Part shown: piece by piece, positions 52,052 through 61,432 of the stretch | How the letters are laid out: every line of letters starts with the position of its first letter | Position numbering within the stretch: the first letter of the stretch is position 1 | From: Kriegella sp965368185 | GTDB lineage: Bacteria; Bacteroidota; Bacteroidia; Flavobacteriales; Flavobacteriaceae | NCBI GenBank assembly: GCA_965368185.1 | Contig: CBDULZ010000003.1 | Location: 49,763 to 113,762 of the forward strand | Length of the DNA: 64,000 bases | Reading direction: 5' to 3' | Position numbers and translations under genes: made by a program | The notes under the pieces: generated by a model | Told to the model about the DNA's origin: nothing | Database searches by the model: none | Seen by the model: the letters and a program-made list of their open reading frames with translations, nothing else

Positions 52052-53857
52052 TCAATTTCCGTGAAAAAGCATATTTGATGGAATTTCTTCCTTTCCAAAA
52101 TCGTCACTTTGCCACGATAAGGTCAATTTACTTCCACCACCCTGCTGGAAATAATAGAGTGAGATTTTATGCATTCCCGCCTTTAAGGAAGTAGAACCCT
52201 TTTTTTCGTAATTGCCATGCGCCCCGTCATTATCGATGAGCGTAGTATCATTCAGGAACAACACACTTCCGTCGTTGGATTCAAGAAAGAAGGTGTACAA
52301 GCCATCTTTTGGGACACGAATATATCCATCAAAAATAAAACCGAAATTTTCTGTTTGCTCATTGTTTGCAATAGAAAATTGAGGGGTTATACCTGATGTT
52401 GTTTCCTGGTTCATTCCAAGGTCCTTCGCCTTGCTGAATTCTCCATTGTAATATTTAAAATGGAGCCCGGGTGTCGGTTTTACCTTCAGTTGCTGCGCCG
52501 CTTCAAAGATGTCAATGCCGATTTCGACGGATACGATCTGACTGGGCGTCTTGTCTTGCGAAAATGCCTGCATACGTAACGCAGCTTTCTCTGTAATGAC
52601 AATCGGTTGATTATATAGGAATCCATTTCCCTGTTTTGGCAGTGAACCATCAAGGGTATAAAAAATTTGAGCTGTTTCGTCGCTGGATGCCAATTGGATT
52701 TTGCCATTTTGATCAGATACTACTTTGGGGTCTTCGGTAGCATCCTGATAGATCCATTCCAAGCTAAGGCGCGTGATTTGCGTAGTAGCCAAACCATGCC
52801 CCCCTATTCTATCTCCTGCACAATGCCCCAAAAGCACATGATTATCCGTGAATTCTATTGCAGTGTAGCAATACCATCCATTAGGATCGCTTTCTATGGC
52901 TTTAATCTTCTCCCAGCTTTTTCCTTCATCTTTAGATATGGCAAGGTTGAAGGGAGTGCGATAGCCGCCGTCCCTTGAATTTTCGTAGTTGTTGTTCCAG
53001 ACCAACAACAAGTCTCCTGTTTTTGGAATACGCTCGATCGAAGCAGGGGAAAGCGGGGATTTTATATTTCCTGCTACGATCGGCGACCAGGTTTCACCCC
53101 GATCTTCCGAATAAGAGAAGTATTGTACCCCGGCATCTGTTCGACAAAAAAGCATCATTTTCCCATGATCCAATTCGATGATTCCTGGCTCTTGCAATAC
53201 CACGTTGTGAGGATTGGGCACCTCCATGGATCTTGACCAGCTATTTCCCATATCATCCGATAAATAGCAATAGAGCTTTGCATCAGGCATCATGCCCGAT
53301 GCTGCCTGGCCATGTAACGCAGTAGGATAAATAATCCTCCCTTCGGGTAATTGCACCAATCTGTCGTTATTAACAACATGGTATCCTTCATCTTCCATAC
53401 ATCGGATCGGATCACTCCAGGTTTTTGCCTCATCAGTCGAAATGCGGATAAATGGAATACAGTCCGTTTCTGAGTTTTTTCTAAGATAAAAAAGAGCCAG
53501 ATGTCCATTACTGAGCCGCAATAGTGAAACGGACATCACATTCATTCCACCTTCGTTGGATAGTATGGTAACGTCATCTTGTGTCCAGGTTTGGCCACCA
53601 TCACTGGAATATCTTCCTGCCAGATAAGCTTTGGCATGATCACCCGTTCCTCCAGTGAAATGGGTATAAACAAACAATATACGCCCATCTTTTAGCTGGA
53701 TAAAATCGCCTTCGCTATTCCTGGGATTATCGGGAGAAGGCGTTAGGCGTAGCGTAATCTCTTTACCGGAATGTTCATGTGGAGCAGTTTTGCAACCCAA
53801 GAAAATCAAGGTCAAGATCAAGAAAAGAAAGTGGTAATTGCGGTTTGAACGGTTCAT
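52052..53857 (-). CDS. Sialidase-fold lipoprotein with PA14 domain
   Basis: The protein has 601 residues. It starts with a lipoprotein signal ('HFLFLILTLIFLGCKTAP'). A six-bladed sialidase/BNR domain follows (about 30-370) with Asp-box repeats 'SSDGGQTW', 'STDEAKTW', 'SDDMGNSW', 'SEDRGETW' and 'SKDEGKSW'. A short chitobiase-C-like segment ('IFYTLDGSLPKQG') leads to a C-terminal PA14 carbohydrate-binding domain ('GYIRVPKDGLYTFFLESNDG'). It probably acts on surface glycans or glycoconjugates as an exo-glycosidase; the catalytic Tyr/Glu pair could not be verified. Confidence 0.85.
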   Translation of the reverse strand: MNRSNRNYHFLFLILTLIFLGCKTAPHEHSGKEITLRLTPSPDNPRNSEGDFIQLKDGRILFVYTHFTGGTGDHAKAYLAGRYSSDGGQTWTQDDVTILSNEGGMNVMSVSLLRLSNGHLALFYLRKNSETDCIPFIRISTDEAKTWSDPIRCMEDEGYHVVNNDRLVQLPEGRIIYPTALHGQAASGMMPDAKLYCYLSDDMGNSWSRSMEVPNPHNVVLQEPGIIELDHGKMMLFCRTDAGVQYFSYSEDRGETWSPIVAGNIKSPLSPASIERIPKTGDLLLVWNNNYENSRDGGYRTPFNLAISKDEGKSWEKIKAIESDPNGWYCYTAIEFTDNHVLLGHCAGDRIGGHGLATTQITRLSLEWIYQDATEDPKVVSDQNGKIQLASSDETAQIFYTLDGSLPKQGNGFLYNQPIVITEKAALRMQAFSQDKTPSQIVSVEIGIDIFEAAQQLKVKPTPGLHFKYYNGEFSKAKDLGMNQETTSGITPQFSIANNEQTENFGFIFDGYIRVPKDGLYTFFLESNDGSVLFLNDTTLIDNDGAHGNYEKKGSTSLKAGMHKISLYYFQQGGGSKLTLSWQSDDFGKEEIPSNMLFHGN

Positions 53858-54183
53858 ATATTTTGAAAACTAGAGGAGTACTATTTTAGCGTCCGAATTT
53901 AGCCAATTTAACCGATGTCGCCTTAAAAATTGATACCGATTTGTACTATTGCAAACAGCTGTAAGCAAGTATTGGTACCAACAGCGTTTGAGTAGTGATA
54001 CTTATTGTACTCTCAATGCTCTTTGTCGATCTTTTAAGCAGCCGCTTCGATTACTTTTATTTATCCAATTATGAGGTTGGCTCTCAAGTTTTTCAACCTA
54101 AAAATCTGGAGAATTGATTAACAATGGGTGCCTATTTGAACATATTGCCAGAGCGTTCACAATACCTAAGGTTTATTCCTTGC

Positions 54184-54203
54184 GGATTTCCTTCCGGAAA
54201 TCC
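54184..54203. terminator. Hairpin with weak T-run in the sialidase-MscS spacer
   Basis: Arms GGATTTCC (54184-54191) and GGAAATCC (54196-54203) enclose TTCC and are followed by CTATTTTTA. The upstream plus-strand region carries no gene to terminate, so its role is unclear. The remaining 53858-54303 spacer shows no gene. Confidence 0.35.
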
Positions 54204-54303
54204 CTATTTTTAATCCAACGCTCGGGTTCGACAGCCTCGAAACGTCGGGGTTGCGAACACCTTACCACAGGGACCTATACCCGAGATTACTAAACATTGG
54301 AGA

Positions 54304-55170
54304 TTGTTTATTATTAAAAACATGGATATGAAATTGTTAAATGACTTTCTAGAATTTGAACTCTTTAAAATTGGAGAATATAACCTGAAGGTCGGCACTT
54401 TGGTTTTGACGCTACTAATTATTTTCATTACGAGGATCATATTATGGGTAATAAAGAAATCTATTTTTCGTAAAAGAAATTTGGACCAATTCGTTGAAGG
54501 CAACTATTATTCTTTATATCAATTAATAAAATATGTTATTTGGGTAATTGCCATCGGTATTATTCTGGAAACGTTCGGGGTCAATCTTTCCCTTTTGCTA
54601 GCCGGTTCCGCCGCACTGTTAGTGGGCATCGGCCTGGGGCTGCAACAAACGTTCAACGATGTTGTTTCCGGAATTATACTGCTTTCCGAAAGGTCGATCA
54701 GAATCTCCGATATATTGGAAATAGATGGAAAAATTCTAAAAATACAGGAGATAGGCCTACGAACTTCAAAAGGACTGAATACGGATGACATTTCAATAAT
54801 AATCCCGAATTCCTTAATCACAACGAACAAAGTAATCAACTGGAGCCATCAGAAAAGACAAAATCGATTTAGAATCGAGGTCGGCGTGGCCTATGGAACA
54901 GATGTCGAATTTGTTATTCGTATTCTTGAAGAAAGTGCCAGGGAACATCCCGAAGTTGTTGATGAAAAATTAATCGAAGCGCGACTTGTGAATTTCGGCA
55001 ATTCATCCCTAGATTTTCAAGTCCTGTTTTATAGTAGTACAATTTTTGGTTCAGACCGGATGAAAAGTGATATCCGTAGAATAATCACCCGGAAATTTAT
55101 TGAAAACAACATAACGATCCCATTCCCTCAAATGGACGTTTATGTTAAATCCGACACGCAACAAGATTGA
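54304..55170 (+). CDS. MscS-family small-conductance mechanosensitive channel
   Basis: The protein has 288 residues with two to three transmembrane helices ('GTLVLTLLIIFITRIILWVI', 'LIKYVIWVIAIGIILETFGV') and the pore helix rich in Ala/Gly ('LAGSAALLVGIGLGLQQTFN'), then the beta domain 'GIILLSERSIRISDILEIDG' and the C-terminal alpha/beta domain. This is the minimal MscS architecture; it opens under membrane tension to release osmolytes. It is a solitary gene; an ATG at 54322 is an alternative start. Confidence 0.92.
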   Translation: MFIIKNMDMKLLNDFLEFELFKIGEYNLKVGTLVLTLLIIFITRIILWVIKKSIFRKRNLDQFVEGNYYSLYQLIKYVIWVIAIGIILETFGVNLSLLLAGSAALLVGIGLGLQQTFNDVVSGIILLSERSIRISDILEIDGKILKIQEIGLRTSKGLNTDDISIIIPNSLITTNKVINWSHQKRQNRFRIEVGVAYGTDVEFVIRILEESAREHPEVVDEKLIEARLVNFGNSSLDFQVLFYSSTIFGSDRMKSDIRRIITRKFIENNITIPFPQMDVYVKSDTQQD

Positions 55171-55578
55171 CGCATAACGAACACAGCAACTTATATATCA
55201 ACAGCCTGAGAAAGTTGCCAAATTGAACGAATTATTATTACATTTATCTGATTCCTCAGCGGAAATATGCTGCGAACCCCAATCGCAATGAACTTTAGCC
55301 GAGGAGTTTTCGAACGTCAAACCGCATACCCTAATTCAGGAAGAATTGAACAATTAGAAAACGCATAAAATGAAAACCATAAATGTTAAATATTGGGAAG
55401 ATTGCCTTTGGTAAATGGCCTACTATTAGAATTGAATAGTTGCTTAAATGCACCAAAAAAGTCTACGAACAAGAATTGCTAAGTTCCAATTGATAAGGAT
55501 GCCAATTCCACAATTTATCCAAGCGATAATGTTCCATCAGTTATACGCAATTTTAAAAATACACTATCCTGAAATAGT
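55171..55578. other. Spacer without a supportable gene
   Basis: There are only short frames here (for example from 55371, 'MKTINVKYWEDCLW'). The first 30 bp after the MscS stop (CGCATAACGAACACAGCAAC...) resemble sequences following other genes of this region. Confidence 0.35.
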
Positions 55579-56610
55579 ATGAATAAGAAACGAATCAAAC
55601 GAATACTAAGAATACTATTTATTATTGCAAGCATATCCTCTTTATGGTTCGTACCATGGATTTTAGTTAAGGCCTGGATTTTACCACTACCAGATACCGT
55701 TCAAGAACAAGTAGATGAAGCAATCGGTCATGGGTTTGATGGGATGATTGTTTATGTCGATGAAGCAGGAAAACCACCAGCATTTTACACCGGTGGATGG
55801 AAAAACAGGGAAAACAAAATACCAGCCGACCCAAATTCACTATTCAAAATCGCAAGTATCAGCAAATTATATACGGCTGTTGCTATCACCAAAATGGTCA
55901 AAGAAAAACGCTTGTCGTTAGATGAAACGCTTGCCGAATACTTTCCAGAACTTACAAGTAGAATTGAAAATGCAGAGAAAATCACATTGAAAATGATGGT
56001 TCAACATCGGTCTGGAATTCCCAATTTCACGGATAATCCTGTCTTTTGGGAAAACGAACAGGAAAATAGTAAAGATGCCCTCGATTTTGCCCTCGATTTA
56101 CCAGCAAGTTTTAAACCTGATAAAGGTTACGAATATTCAAACACAAATTATTTATTGCTTCGCAGAATTATGGATACTGTATTGGGATATAATCACCATG
56201 AGTACATCAAAGAGAACATATTAATACCACTGGAGCTGAAAAATACTTTTTTTTCGATTACTGAAGTCGATTTAGATGATGTGATGAGTGGATACTATAT
56301 CGGTTATGACGAAGATTTCAAAGCTAATGAGAACGGAATGTTAGCCACAGCAGAAGATGTCGGAATATTTTTGCGAGCCTTAAACGATGGTTCAGTATTT
56401 GAAGAAGGAGAACAGGAAATCTATCCTTACGTCTATGACCATGGAGGTCTGGTTATCGGATATCAAAGTCTTGCAGAATATCATGAAGATATTGACACAG
56501 TTGTTGTGCAGTTTATAAACACCACGGATTTTAATGGATACGAGTGGAATTTATCGCAAATCGTAATCAACCGCATTGTAAAAATATTGAGGACTAAAAA
56601 AAACTCGTGA
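55579..56610 (+). CDS. Beta-lactamase-fold serine hydrolase, membrane anchored
   Basis: The protein has 343 residues with an N-terminal signal anchor ('ILRILFIIASISSLWFVPWI'). It has the catalytic tetrad S-x-x-K in 'FKIASISKLYTA' (Ser93, Lys96), 'YSNTNYLLL' as Tyr-x-Asn, and 'HGGLVIGY' as the third motif. It belongs to the PBP4*/EstB-like class-C hydrolases acting in the periplasm; substrate unknown. It is distinct in sequence from the hydrolase at 23316. Solitary, AT-rich. Confidence 0.85.
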   Translation: MNKKRIKRILRILFIIASISSLWFVPWILVKAWILPLPDTVQEQVDEAIGHGFDGMIVYVDEAGKPPAFYTGGWKNRENKIPADPNSLFKIASISKLYTAVAITKMVKEKRLSLDETLAEYFPELTSRIENAEKITLKMMVQHRSGIPNFTDNPVFWENEQENSKDALDFALDLPASFKPDKGYEYSNTNYLLLRRIMDTVLGYNHHEYIKENILIPLELKNTFFSITEVDLDDVMSGYYIGYDEDFKANENGMLATAEDVGIFLRALNDGSVFEEGEQEIYPYVYDHGGLVIGYQSLAEYHEDIDTVVVQFINTTDFNGYEWNLSQIVINRIVKILRTKKNS

Positions 56611-56623
56611 CGAAGTAATAGCA

Positions 56624-56800
56624 ATGAGACTTGCTGATTTAAGATATAATGAGGAGTTCGGGAGTATTTCGAAAAGAACATGGTCTTGATTCGTTCGGAA
56701 TAGGACGGGTCATTTCAGATTTACAGTTACCGAAAAAAATCAGTTGCACGCGGTTGGAGACTGGGTTGCCATCGCTGAATATGATGAAGATAAAGCACTT
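56624..56800 (+). pseudogene. 5' fragment of rsgA (ribosome-associated GTPase)
   Basis: Three frames combine to a recognisable RsgA N-terminus: 'MRLADLRYNEEF' from 56624, 'RKEHGLDSFGIGRVISD' in a second frame, and 'GHFRFTVTEKNQLHAVGDWV' plus 'AIAEYDEDKAL' in a third. The fragment ends where the GTPase domain would begin, so it is a non-functional remnant. Confidence 0.6.
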
Positions 56801-56907
56801 AAAAAACAAAGAAGAAATAAGAAATAGTAAGTTCTATAAAGATGTTACATAACCTAAGCACCCAGCGGGATGTGGAGACACCTAAGGGACCTAAGTCAGA
56901 TTAAAAA

Positions 56908-57465
56908 ATGAGAGCGCAAATCGAAAAAATGATGCCTTCGAACAGGGCAGATGAATTTATGGCTATTGGGCAGTTCAAAAGTATAAAGGCCGGAACCTAT
57001 TTCATCAGGGAAGGTGAAATACCAAAAAAGTTCGCTTTTGTAGCTTCGGGCCTGTTTAGATATGTTTATATCAGTGAAAAAGGTCACGAATACACCAAAA
57101 ACATTATTTCGCAAGAGCTATTTATCAGTTCATACTCTGCAATGATTACACACACGCCTTCTCATTTTTTTATTGAAACTTTAGAAGATGCTGAAATTCT
57201 GGAAATTCCATATAAGGGCTTGTTGCGACTATTGGAAACCGATTGTTTTTGGGTCAAATTTCTGCTCAAGTTTATTGAGAAAGGGTTTATGATAAAGGAA
57301 AAAAGAGAACGAGAATTGCTATTGCTTAATGCGGAAACGAGATATCTTAATTTCCTGAAAGAATCCCCGGATATCGAAAAAAGAATAAATCAAACGATCA
57401 TAGCTTCCTATCTCGGCATCCAACCGGAATCATTAAGCCGGATACGAAATAAAATCCACACTTAA
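56908..57465 (+). CDS. Crp/Fnr-family transcriptional regulator
   Basis: A 185-residue protein. The cyclic-nucleotide-binding-like roll ('FKSIKAGTYFIREGEIPKKF', 'FVASGLFRYVYISEKGHEYT') covers about 20-120; a dimer helix and a short C-terminal HTH ('INQTIIASYLGIQPESLSRI') follow. The recognition helix 'QPESLSRIRNK' has S-R as in many Bacteroidota Crp-like regulators. It lies 70 bp upstream of the SDR gene at 57536 on the same strand and probably controls it. Confidence 0.88.
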   Translation: MRAQIEKMMPSNRADEFMAIGQFKSIKAGTYFIREGEIPKKFAFVASGLFRYVYISEKGHEYTKNIISQELFISSYSAMITHTPSHFFIETLEDAEILEIPYKGLLRLLETDCFWVKFLLKFIEKGFMIKEKRERELLLLNAETRYLNFLKESPDIEKRINQTIIASYLGIQPESLSRIRNKIHT

Positions 57466-57535
57466 CACACATCAATGCATAGGCAGTTTCATGTCTTTAC
57501 TTTTACTACCTAAGAATTGTAAAAGGTAAACCAAA

Positions 57536-58282
57536 ATGAAACTATCAGGCAACACTATTCTAATTACAGGGGGTAGCTCAGGTCTCGGACTTGAATTAAG
57601 CAAACAATTGATCCAAAGAAAAAACAAGGTACTTATTTGCGGGCGTTCAAAGCAAAAATTAGAAGAGGCACAACGGCAATTACCGGAACTGGGGATATTT
57701 CAATGTGACCTATCCGATAAAAATCAGTGCGCTTCTTTGGTCCGTTGGATTAGCGAGGAACATCCTGAATTAAATGTTCTTATCAACAACGCGGCTATTG
57801 TTCACAAAACCAATTTCTTTGGAACAGATGGTATTATTGAAATGGCGGAACTTGAAATAAAAACTAATTTCTTGGCCCCGATCCGATTGACACAGCAGCT
57901 ATATCCGATAGTACAAAAAAACAACACCCCTGCAATTTTAAATATAACCACCGGTTTAATTTATACCCCAAGAGCAGATTATCCGTTCTACAATGCAACA
58001 AAATCGGCACTCCATGCTTTTACCCAGGTAATGCGAAAACAATCGGAAGGCTCAACCCTCGAAACTATAGAAATCATGTTTCCTGCAGTACATACACCCT
58101 GGCATAAGGGAAATCCGCCAAAAATTGCCATTTCTCCCCAAAAAGCGGTCGAAGGTATGATCAAGGGCTTAGAAAAAGACAAACCTGAAATTAGGGTTGC
58201 CGGTGCAAAATTATTGTATCTCGTATCGAGAGTGGCCCCAAAATTCGCATTTAAAAAAGTGAATAGCTTAATAGATCAATAG
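57536..58282 (+). CDS. SDR-family oxidoreductase (DltE-like)
   Basis: The protein has 248 residues. It has 'TGGSSGLGLEL' as cofactor motif, 'INNAAIV' and the catalytic Tyr-x-x-x-Lys in 'PFYNATKSALHAF', then 'IMFPAVHTPWHKG'. It matches the DltE/YciK-like subgroup of short-chain dehydrogenases. It follows the Crp-like gene, as is common for regulators of one oxidoreductase. Substrate unknown. Confidence 0.87.
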   Translation: MKLSGNTILITGGSSGLGLELSKQLIQRKNKVLICGRSKQKLEEAQRQLPELGIFQCDLSDKNQCASLVRWISEEHPELNVLINNAAIVHKTNFFGTDGIIEMAELEIKTNFLAPIRLTQQLYPIVQKNNTPAILNITTGLIYTPRADYPFYNATKSALHAFTQVMRKQSEGSTLETIEIMFPAVHTPWHKGNPPKIAISPQKAVEGMIKGLEKDKPEIRVAGAKLLYLVSRVAPKFAFKKVNSLIDQ

Positions 58283-58343
58283 ACTGTCGCTAGCAAAGGT
58301 AACCATGGCACAAGCCGTTAGTTCTTAAAATACATGTAATCCA

Positions 58344-58366
58344 AGCCGCTCTAAGCGGCTTTTTTT
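58344..58366 (+). terminator. Rho-independent terminator (copy 1)
   Basis: A perfect 7-bp stem AGCCGCT (58344-58350) and AGCGGCT (58354-58360) with CTA loop is followed by seven T. It lies 62 bp after the SDR stop and can end its transcript. It is also the first part of the direct repeat. Confidence 0.85.
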
Positions 58367-58479
58367 ATGCCATCCCTGAAATAGACCGCTGATTTTCGAT
58401 GCACTGTCAAAACAATGCATACGTATTCAAGGACACTTTCCGGAACTTAGGCAAATTCCGATGCCCCAAGGGGCATGGT
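58344..58479. repeat. ~135-bp direct repeat, copy 1
   Basis: The segment from the terminator hairpin through 'GGCAAATTCCGATGCCCC' recurs at 63846-63981 with three visible differences (T/C, G/A and one indel). On the minus strand both copies can encode 'NLPKFRKVSLNTYALF' plus stop, so the repeat may include the 3' end of a gene and its terminator. Confidence 0.85.
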
Positions 58480-58545
58480 TCTCAGGCAAGACCACCAAAA
58501 TATATACACTTATAAGACTATCAAAAATCCTTTTCATTTGTATAT

Positions 58546-58587
58546 CTATAAGAGAAATATAGTAACTTGTTACTATATACAATTATT
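58546..58587. repeat. Copy 2 of the dispersed ~45-bp motif
   Basis: It contains the palindrome ATAGTAAC-TT-GTTACTAT and the sequence TATATACAATTATTG, and matches 49053-49095. It lies just before a transposase remnant, which may mean both copies mark old insertions. Confidence 0.45.
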
Positions 58588-58621
58588 GGCGGTAATTTAA
58601 AACAATGGACATAAAATTAAA

Positions 58622-58956
58622 ATGAGTAAGATAATTTTTGCTAGTGGAATACCTCTTAACGATCTTTCGCAGGAGACAATAGAAGCCCAAAAAATGCTAG
58701 GGGTGGTGCTTCAAAACAAATTCATTCGCGCATGTTTAAATCGAAACCTTTTTGGGAATATCTAGGATTGGAAGGAGGTAAAGAAAATCGAACTGACGGT
58801 AAATTTATTAGAGAAACTTTTGATAGAACAGGTGCTTTAGAAATGGGAAATGGAATATGGAGAGTATTTTACAGAAATGTATTTTTAGGCTGCTTTAACG
58901 AAAATGAATTAAGAACCAAAGAACAATCCGTGAGGTTAGAAACTAATTTAGTGTAA
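58622..58956 (+). pseudogene. Remnant of a transposase-like gene
   Basis: The frame 58732-58956 ends 'DRTGALEMGNGIWRVFYRNV' then 'FLGCFNENELRTKEQSVRLE', which resembles the C-terminal beta strand and tail of integrase-core transposases (IS481-like). Upstream, 'MSKIIFASGIPLNDL' at 58622 is a different frame and unrecognised. No catalytic DDE part or ends were found. Confidence 0.4.
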
Positions 58957-59018
58957 AGGATGTATCTATAACTTTTGTAAAGGATGTAGCTTAACGAACA
59001 TTTAGATAAAGTAAAAAA

Positions 59019-59425
59019 ATGGGAAATTTGGGAATTGTAAAAGAAAAAATTGAAATCGATGCTTCGGTTAAGAAAGCATGGCACATTTTATCCCAAACCG
59101 AATATTCTAAACAATGAGACGATTTACCTGAAAACTTTGCTGTAAAAGAATTTACTGAAGGTGACATCATCGAATGGGAAGGATATTCTAAAATGACAAT
59201 AGTAGAATGCGTATGGAATGAAGTGTTGAAGTTAGTATTGTTTTTGCCAAGGGTAAAATTAGACCCATCTGAGTATGATGTTTCATGTAGAAATTTTCTT
59301 ACAAACAAAGAAAATGATACAATGTTGACTTTTGAATAGGAGACTTCTCATCATTGCCTAACACCGAAGATTATATAAAAAATACAGAAGAATTTGTTGA
59401 GCATGGAAAGACAAAAATAATATAA
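59019..59425 (+). pseudogene. Broken SRPBCC-domain protein
   Basis: A single gene can be read as 'VKEKIEIDASVKKAWHILSQ', then a TGA in place of Trp at 'YSKQ*DDLPE', 'EGDIIEWEGYSKMTIVEC', 'SCRNFLTNKENDTMLTFE', a further break at TAG, and the tail 'GDFSSLPNTEDYIKNTEEF' in the next frame, ending at 59425. The strand order is that of SRPBCC (Bet v 1-like) lipid-binding proteins. One nonsense codon and one frameshift inactivate it. Confidence 0.65.
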
Positions 59426-59599
59426 CGAAACAACATCAGGTAGGTAACAAATAGCGGCTTTGGTGTTTAAACGAAAGATAGATAATAAAAAAAGGTCAGT
59501 TCTAAACCGACAAATCATACGTAAAATCCGCTACTTTTTATAGGCAAACAGGTTGGCGGCAAGTTGAAAAGCGACAATACAAGTCAATACACTTAAAAA

Positions 59600-60068
59600 G
59601 GATTGTATAAAAAATTTATTGCTGTTTGTTTCTGTACTCACATGCTTCTCTTCATCTTTTGCACAGGGAAATTATAAGAATCACGAGTTGAAGGAGCAAA
59701 TTAAAAAGCTTGAACTTGCCCAAGCTCGAGCGATGTTCGAGGGAGATGCAGTTGCGTTGGATAGCCTAATGGATGACGATGTATAGGTTAATCATCCCAC
59801 CAATAAAATCGTAAAAGAAAAACAAGAACTACTCGATATGATTAACAAAGGTGTCATTCGCTACACATCTTTTGACCGAACTCAAGAAACTTTCTTGTTC
59901 TTCAAAGAAATGGTGGTTGTTATGGGACACGAATTTGTGGTTCCCGCCGAAGGTGCACCAAATGAGGGTAAAGCCCTTAAGAGAAGATATACAAATATTT
60001 GGATGAATACCAATGGCAAATTGAAACCTACCGTTAGACACGCAAACAATGTATGTTCGGATAAATAG
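59600..60068 (+). pseudogene. Broken SnoaL/DUF4440-like secreted protein
   Basis: The frame reads a signal peptide ('LLLFVSVLTCFSSSFAQGNY') without a clear ATG, then 'EQIKKLELAQARAMFEGDAV', 'ALDSLMDDDV', a TAG, 'VNHPTNKIVKEKQELLDMIN', 'VVVMGHEFVVPAEGAPNEGK' and 'YTNIWMNTNGKLKPTVRHAN'. The order matches NTF2-like SnoaL/DUF4440 proteins. The in-frame TAG near 59787 (and lost start) indicate a pseudogene. Confidence 0.65.
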
Positions 60069-60360
60069 AAAATAAGGGGCGAAACAACTAAATTCAGAAG
60101 TGTGACCTAATATTTTAAGCACAAAATACATTGAATTTAATTGTTTACCTCGAATAAAACAAACTGAATCGTAGAATAGAAAACAACAGTTCGAACAAAA
60201 ATCCGGTCGCTAACATTGCGAATGGGCGATAGCGGTTTAAAAGATATAACGGAAGGATACACATAGAATAAATGTCAGTACAAAACTGAAATGTTAAACC
60301 GTAGTAATCTGCTACTACTAATATACGAGGCAGTTGTTGTTATTTTAAGGAATAGCGATT

Positions 60361-61227
60361 ATGAAAAAAACTTTTTTTATTTTAATAGTCTTTTTGCAAG
60401 TACAAGTATCTTGTGCCCAGGGCATCAATTGTGAGGAACTAATTATTGATTACGCAGATTTTATCGAAACTGATAGTACCAAGTGGTCATTAAACCTTTA
60501 CAATGAGAATACTATTAAGCTGGTTTATTTCGGAGCATTTCATTCAAAAAATCCTACGGACATACAGTTTGAAAAAATTGATTCACTTTGGAAGTTGACT
60601 GCGTTTGATATTGCCCTTTTTGAAGGACCCGATAGAGGGGTACTCAATACAAGAGAAGAGACCATTGAACAGCTTGGGGAATCTGGATTGGTAAGATATC
60701 TTGCAATTCAGGATAGTGTTTTAACAAAATCGCTTGAACCAAGTCCGGTAGAAGAAATAAATTTTCTTTCGGGTCATTTTTCAATTGATAAAATAAAACT
60801 TTTCTTCTTGTTAAGAGAAGCTCAAAGGGTAAGGGAAGCCTTTGATTGGGGTGAAGACCAAATTACCGAACATATAATAAAAATATTATCCAAGGCCAAT
60901 AATATTCCATTATTAAGTGATGACGTGTTGACCGTTCAGGAAATCGAGCATTCCTTTATTAAATATTGGGGAAATGAGTTAAAATGGTGGGAAGCCCCTC
61001 GACATTGGTTTGATCCTGGGCAAAAATCTGAAGAAACAGGAGGTATTTTCACCAATGATATAAATAGATACTCAAGCTATTTTAGAGATGTACATATGTA
61101 TAGACTTATAACCGGATACCTCAAAGAAAATAAAAGAATTTTTGCGGTCGTTGGGCGAAACCACATACCAATGCAAGAAGATGCGATAAAATGTGAATGG
61201 GAAAAATTTAAACACAAAAACGAATAA
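60361..61227 (+). CDS. Secreted Tiki/TraB-superfamily-like protein
   Basis: The protein has 288 residues with a signal peptide ('KKTFFILIVFLQVQVSCAQG'). The text 'LVYFGAFHSKNPTDIQFEKI' with 'FDIALFEGPDRG', 'PLLSDDVLTVQEIE', and the late 'FAVVGRNHIPMQEDAI' suggests the TraB/Tiki/EreA metal-dependent fold, in which 'GaxHs' and 'vvGrxH' supply ligands. No specific function can be given. Solitary gene between broken genes. Confidence 0.6.
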   Translation: MKKTFFILIVFLQVQVSCAQGINCEELIIDYADFIETDSTKWSLNLYNENTIKLVYFGAFHSKNPTDIQFEKIDSLWKLTAFDIALFEGPDRGVLNTREETIEQLGESGLVRYLAIQDSVLTKSLEPSPVEEINFLSGHFSIDKIKLFFLLREAQRVREAFDWGEDQITEHIIKILSKANNIPLLSDDVLTVQEIEHSFIKYWGNELKWWEAPRHWFDPGQKSEETGGIFTNDINRYSSYFRDVHMYRLITGYLKENKRIFAVVGRNHIPMQEDAIKCEWEKFKHKNE

Positions 61228-61432
61228 ACGCCGTCCGTATTGTTGACCAACGGCCTAGACTAAAAACGGGCGAGCCGAAAAACGATCAAAACAGGCATTT
61301 AATTACCAACTTGTGTTATTTAACCATATTGTCTTGGGTCAAGTTAGGAGCGACCGGACAGGATTGTAGCCCGAAATCCTCATCATTCATATTGTCAACC
61401 GACGTTAAGAAAGTTCAAAAAATAAATGTTGT

